The position numbers were made by a program, and so were the translations under genes. The notes below the pieces were generated by a model, which saw nothing but the letters and a program-made list of their open reading frames with translations, searched no databases and was not told where the DNA came from. A stretch of 64,000 bases of DNA, from NCBI GenBank assembly GCA_046348855.1, contig JAXMDK010000016.1, forward strand, positions 43,297-107,296, read 5' to 3'. The stretch is from TMP-24 sp046348855. GTDB taxonomy: Bacteria; Pseudomonadota; Alphaproteobacteria; Rhodobacterales; Rhodobacteraceae. Below, piece by piece: positions 62,482-64,000 of the stretch. Every line of letters begins with the position of its first letter. The first letter of the stretch is position 1.

Positions 62482-63497
62482 CGCGGCATCATCGCCAGGC
62501 GGATCAGGGCGCGTTCCATCACCGCCATCGCCGGCGCGCGCGAGGACGAGCGCAGGGTCAGGTCGGTGTCGGTAATGAGCTGCAGGGCCTGTTCCAGCCG
62601 GTAGAGGCCCCAGCCCTGCGCCTGCCGCAGCATCCGGTCGCGGCGCGGGCCATAGACCGGCGGACGGACGCGGGCGATGCCTTCGGCCGCGCCACCGGGC
62701 GCCGCGGCGGCGGCGTGCAGGGTGCGAAAATGGCGCATCGCGCCGATGCACAGCGTGACCGGGCTGACCCCCTGCCCTTCCAGCCGCCGCATCAGGGTAC
62801 CGATCCGGGCCGGCTGCGCCTCGGCGGCGGCGTTCAGGACATCGTCGACCTCGGCCTCGATGGTGGCGGGCGCGCAGGCCGCCACGTCGGCAGGCGACAG
62901 CGGCGCAGGATCCTGCCCCTTGTAGAGGGAAATCTTCTCGATCGTCTGGCGGAAATCGCCGGGATCAAGCTCGCGGGCCAACGCCGACAGATCGGCCATC
63001 GCCTCGCGGTCGATGTCCTTCAGGCCGGCCTTGCGCAGCGCGGCCTCGATCTCTTCGCGGGTCGGCGGATCGTCGTAGATGCCGGCGGCATAGGCGTTCG
63101 GATGATCCTCGAACAGCTTTTTCAGCGCCGAGGCCTTGGTCAGGTTGCCGGCGGTCACGATCAGCACGGCATCACCCTTCCGCCAGTCCTGCAAGGCCGT
63201 GGCAAGAATCGGGGCCAGCGCATCGCCGGCATCCTCGACAAAGGCGACACGCTGGCCGGGGAAGAAGCCCTGTGCCTTCAGGGCGTCAGCGATCTGGGCG
63301 GGGTCTTTCCGCAGGTCGGCCGCCGGCATGCGGGCCAGGCGCATTTCCGCCTCGCCCTCGGGGCCGATCAGCGCGGCGATCACCTCTTGCCGCTTCAGCG
63401 CCACGCGCATCGCATCGCCGCCATAGATCAGAAGCCCGCATCGATCCGGTTCGGGCCGGGCGAAATAGCGGCTGGCGGCCGCCCCCGCCAGCTTCAC
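62478..63497 (-). CDS. holA: DNA polymerase III subunit delta
   Basis: The protein has 339 residues from the GTG at 63497, which overlaps the lptE stop as GTGA; an earlier GTG at 63509 would add four residues. The LLIYGGDAMRVALKRQEVI start, LVTAGNLT-like LIVTAGNLTKASALKKLFED near 115 and YKGQDPAPLSPADVAACAP near 198 match HolA. It opens the beta clamp in the clamp loader. Confidence 0.92.
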   Translation of the reverse strand: MKLAGAAASRYFARPEPDRCGLLIYGGDAMRVALKRQEVIAALIGPEGEAEMRLARMPAADLRKDPAQIADALKAQGFFPGQRVAFVEDAGDALAPILATALQDWRKGDAVLIVTAGNLTKASALKKLFEDHPNAYAAGIYDDPPTREEIEAALRKAGLKDIDREAMADLSALARELDPGDFRQTIEKISLYKGQDPAPLSPADVAACAPATIEAEVDDVLNAAAEAQPARIGTLMRRLEGQGVSPVTLCIGAMRHFRTLHAAAAAPGGAAEGIARVRPPVYGPRRDRMLRQAQGWGLYRLEQALQLITDTDLTLRSSSRAPAMAVMERALIRLAMMPR

Positions 63498-63991
63498 GGC
63501 CGCGCCCACCGGGCCGAGGTGGCGATCAGGTCGGTGACGATCTGGTCGGCGAGCATCCGCATCAGCCGCAGATAGGCGTCGCGCGCCGAGGCGTCAGTCG
63601 CCACCACGGTTCCCGAGGCGGAATAGGAGACGAAGTTCCGAACCGTACCCGAGGCGACGATGCGGTCTTCGTTGACCGGGCGCAGGCTGTAGGCGACGCT
63701 GCCCACCACGTTGTAGCGGGTGGTGGCGTTGTCGGGGGTGATCCCCACGCCGACCGGATAGGCCGAGATCGTATAGCTGAGCCGCCAGGCCGGCGACTGG
63801 GCGCGGCCAAGCCGCTCCTGCAGGCGGCCGACGAGGTCGAAGGCGTTCTTTTCGCCGGGATCGTCGATGCGGATGCGGCCCTGAAGCCCGCGCGCCGGCC
63901 CGGACGGACCATAGGCGGGAACAAAGCCGCAGGCCGCCAGCGGCGCGCCCGCCAGTAGCGTCAGGAAGCCGCGTCGGTCAGATGACGACAT
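63494..63991 (-). CDS. lptE: LPS-assembly lipoprotein LptE
   Basis: This 165-residue protein has a lipoprotein leader: SDRRGFLTLLAGAPLAACGF, with the lipobox LAAC and a twin-arginine-like RRGFL stretch. The mature part YGPSGPARGLQGRIRIDDPG and LSYTISAYPVGVGITPDN fits the LptE fold. It plugs LptD in the outer membrane during lipopolysaccharide export. The start lies 9 bp from the window end. Confidence 0.88.
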   Translation of the reverse strand: MSSSDRRGFLTLLAGAPLAACGFVPAYGPSGPARGLQGRIRIDDPGEKNAFDLVGRLQERLGRAQSPAWRLSYTISAYPVGVGITPDNATTRYNVVGSVAYSLRPVNEDRIVASGTVRNFVSYSASGTVVATDASARDAYLRLMRMLADQIVTDLIATSARWARP

Positions 63992-64000
63992 TGACGATCC

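Noticed and set aside
1..64000. CRISPR array, prophage or insertion sequence
   Set aside because: No regularly spaced direct repeats, no transposase or phage structural genes, and no terminal inverted repeats with target duplications were found.

Overview
The window is about 64 kb of G+C-rich DNA from an alphaproteobacterium, most likely a member of the Rhodobacteraceae (Rhodobacter/Paracoccus/roseobacter relatives). This is judged from four things: the aerobic (CobG/CobN/CobF type) cobalamin genes, a CcrM-type GANTC methyltransferase, the gene neighbourhoods (DUF4170-waaA-lpxK, holA-lptE, mutY-DUF721-dsbA), and short repeats ending in AAATATCCC that recur between genes. Genes are densely packed, often with 1-4 bp start/stop overlaps. 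No database search was possible; names rest on recognised motifs, lengths and context.

Region 1 (1-8840) looks like a lysine (saccharopine / 2-aminoadipate) degradation cluster. A divergent LysR regulator is followed by an aminotransferase, glutaryl-CoA dehydrogenase, a fused alpha/beta 2-oxoacid dehydrogenase E1, a FabD-like acyltransferase of unknown role, aminoadipate-semialdehyde dehydrogenase and a saccharopine-dehydrogenase-family enzyme. Region 2 (9020-14720) holds a HupE/UreJ metal-permease pair, a less G+C-rich patch with a Fic protein next to a BrnA-like antitoxin, and a trimethylamine-dehydrogenase-like flavoenzyme.

Region 3 (14714-20317) encodes the late, nucleotide-loop half of B12 synthesis: cobS, cobT, cobU on the minus strand and a phosphatase, an L-threonine kinase (BluE type), cbiB and threonine-phosphate decarboxylase on the plus strand. 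Region 4 (20314-29909) is housekeeping: a flavoprotein, MscS channel, CysQ, PmbA, DUF2125, enoyl-CoA hydratase, DUF4170, Kdo transferase and LpxK. Region 5 (30014-46439) is the corrin-ring factory. cobO is divergent from a cobalamin riboswitch that heads a roughly 13 kb gene string: DUF1636, cobW, cobN, cobG, cobH, cobI, cobJ, (cobK inverted), cobL, cobE, cobM, cobB, cobA, and a second DUF1636-like gene. A second cobalamin riboswitch then controls the cobalt importer cbtB-cbtA, and cobF follows. cobQ sits apart at 59932. Together these cover nearly all of the aerobic route from uroporphyrinogen III to adenosylcobalamin; CobS/CobT of the cobaltochelatase, the Co(II) reductase and BluB are not in the window.

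Region 6 (46436-64000) carries a LacI regulator, tRNA-Arg(CCT), a VOC protein and a DUF1624 membrane protein. It also has a carboxynorspermidine dehydrogenase/decarboxylase pair (spermidine synthesis) next to an unusual membrane-anchored winged-helix regulator with a small secreted partner, plus rnhB, ccrM, alkB, a frameshifted mutY, DUF721, dsbA-like, CaiB, cobQ, an HPP-CBS protein, holA and lptE. The observations most worth following are the ToxR-like pair, the FabD-like protein in the lysine cluster, the two DUF1636 paralogues that open and close the cob operon, the overlapping cobK/cobL start codons, the GANTC triplet before ccrM and the broken mutY.
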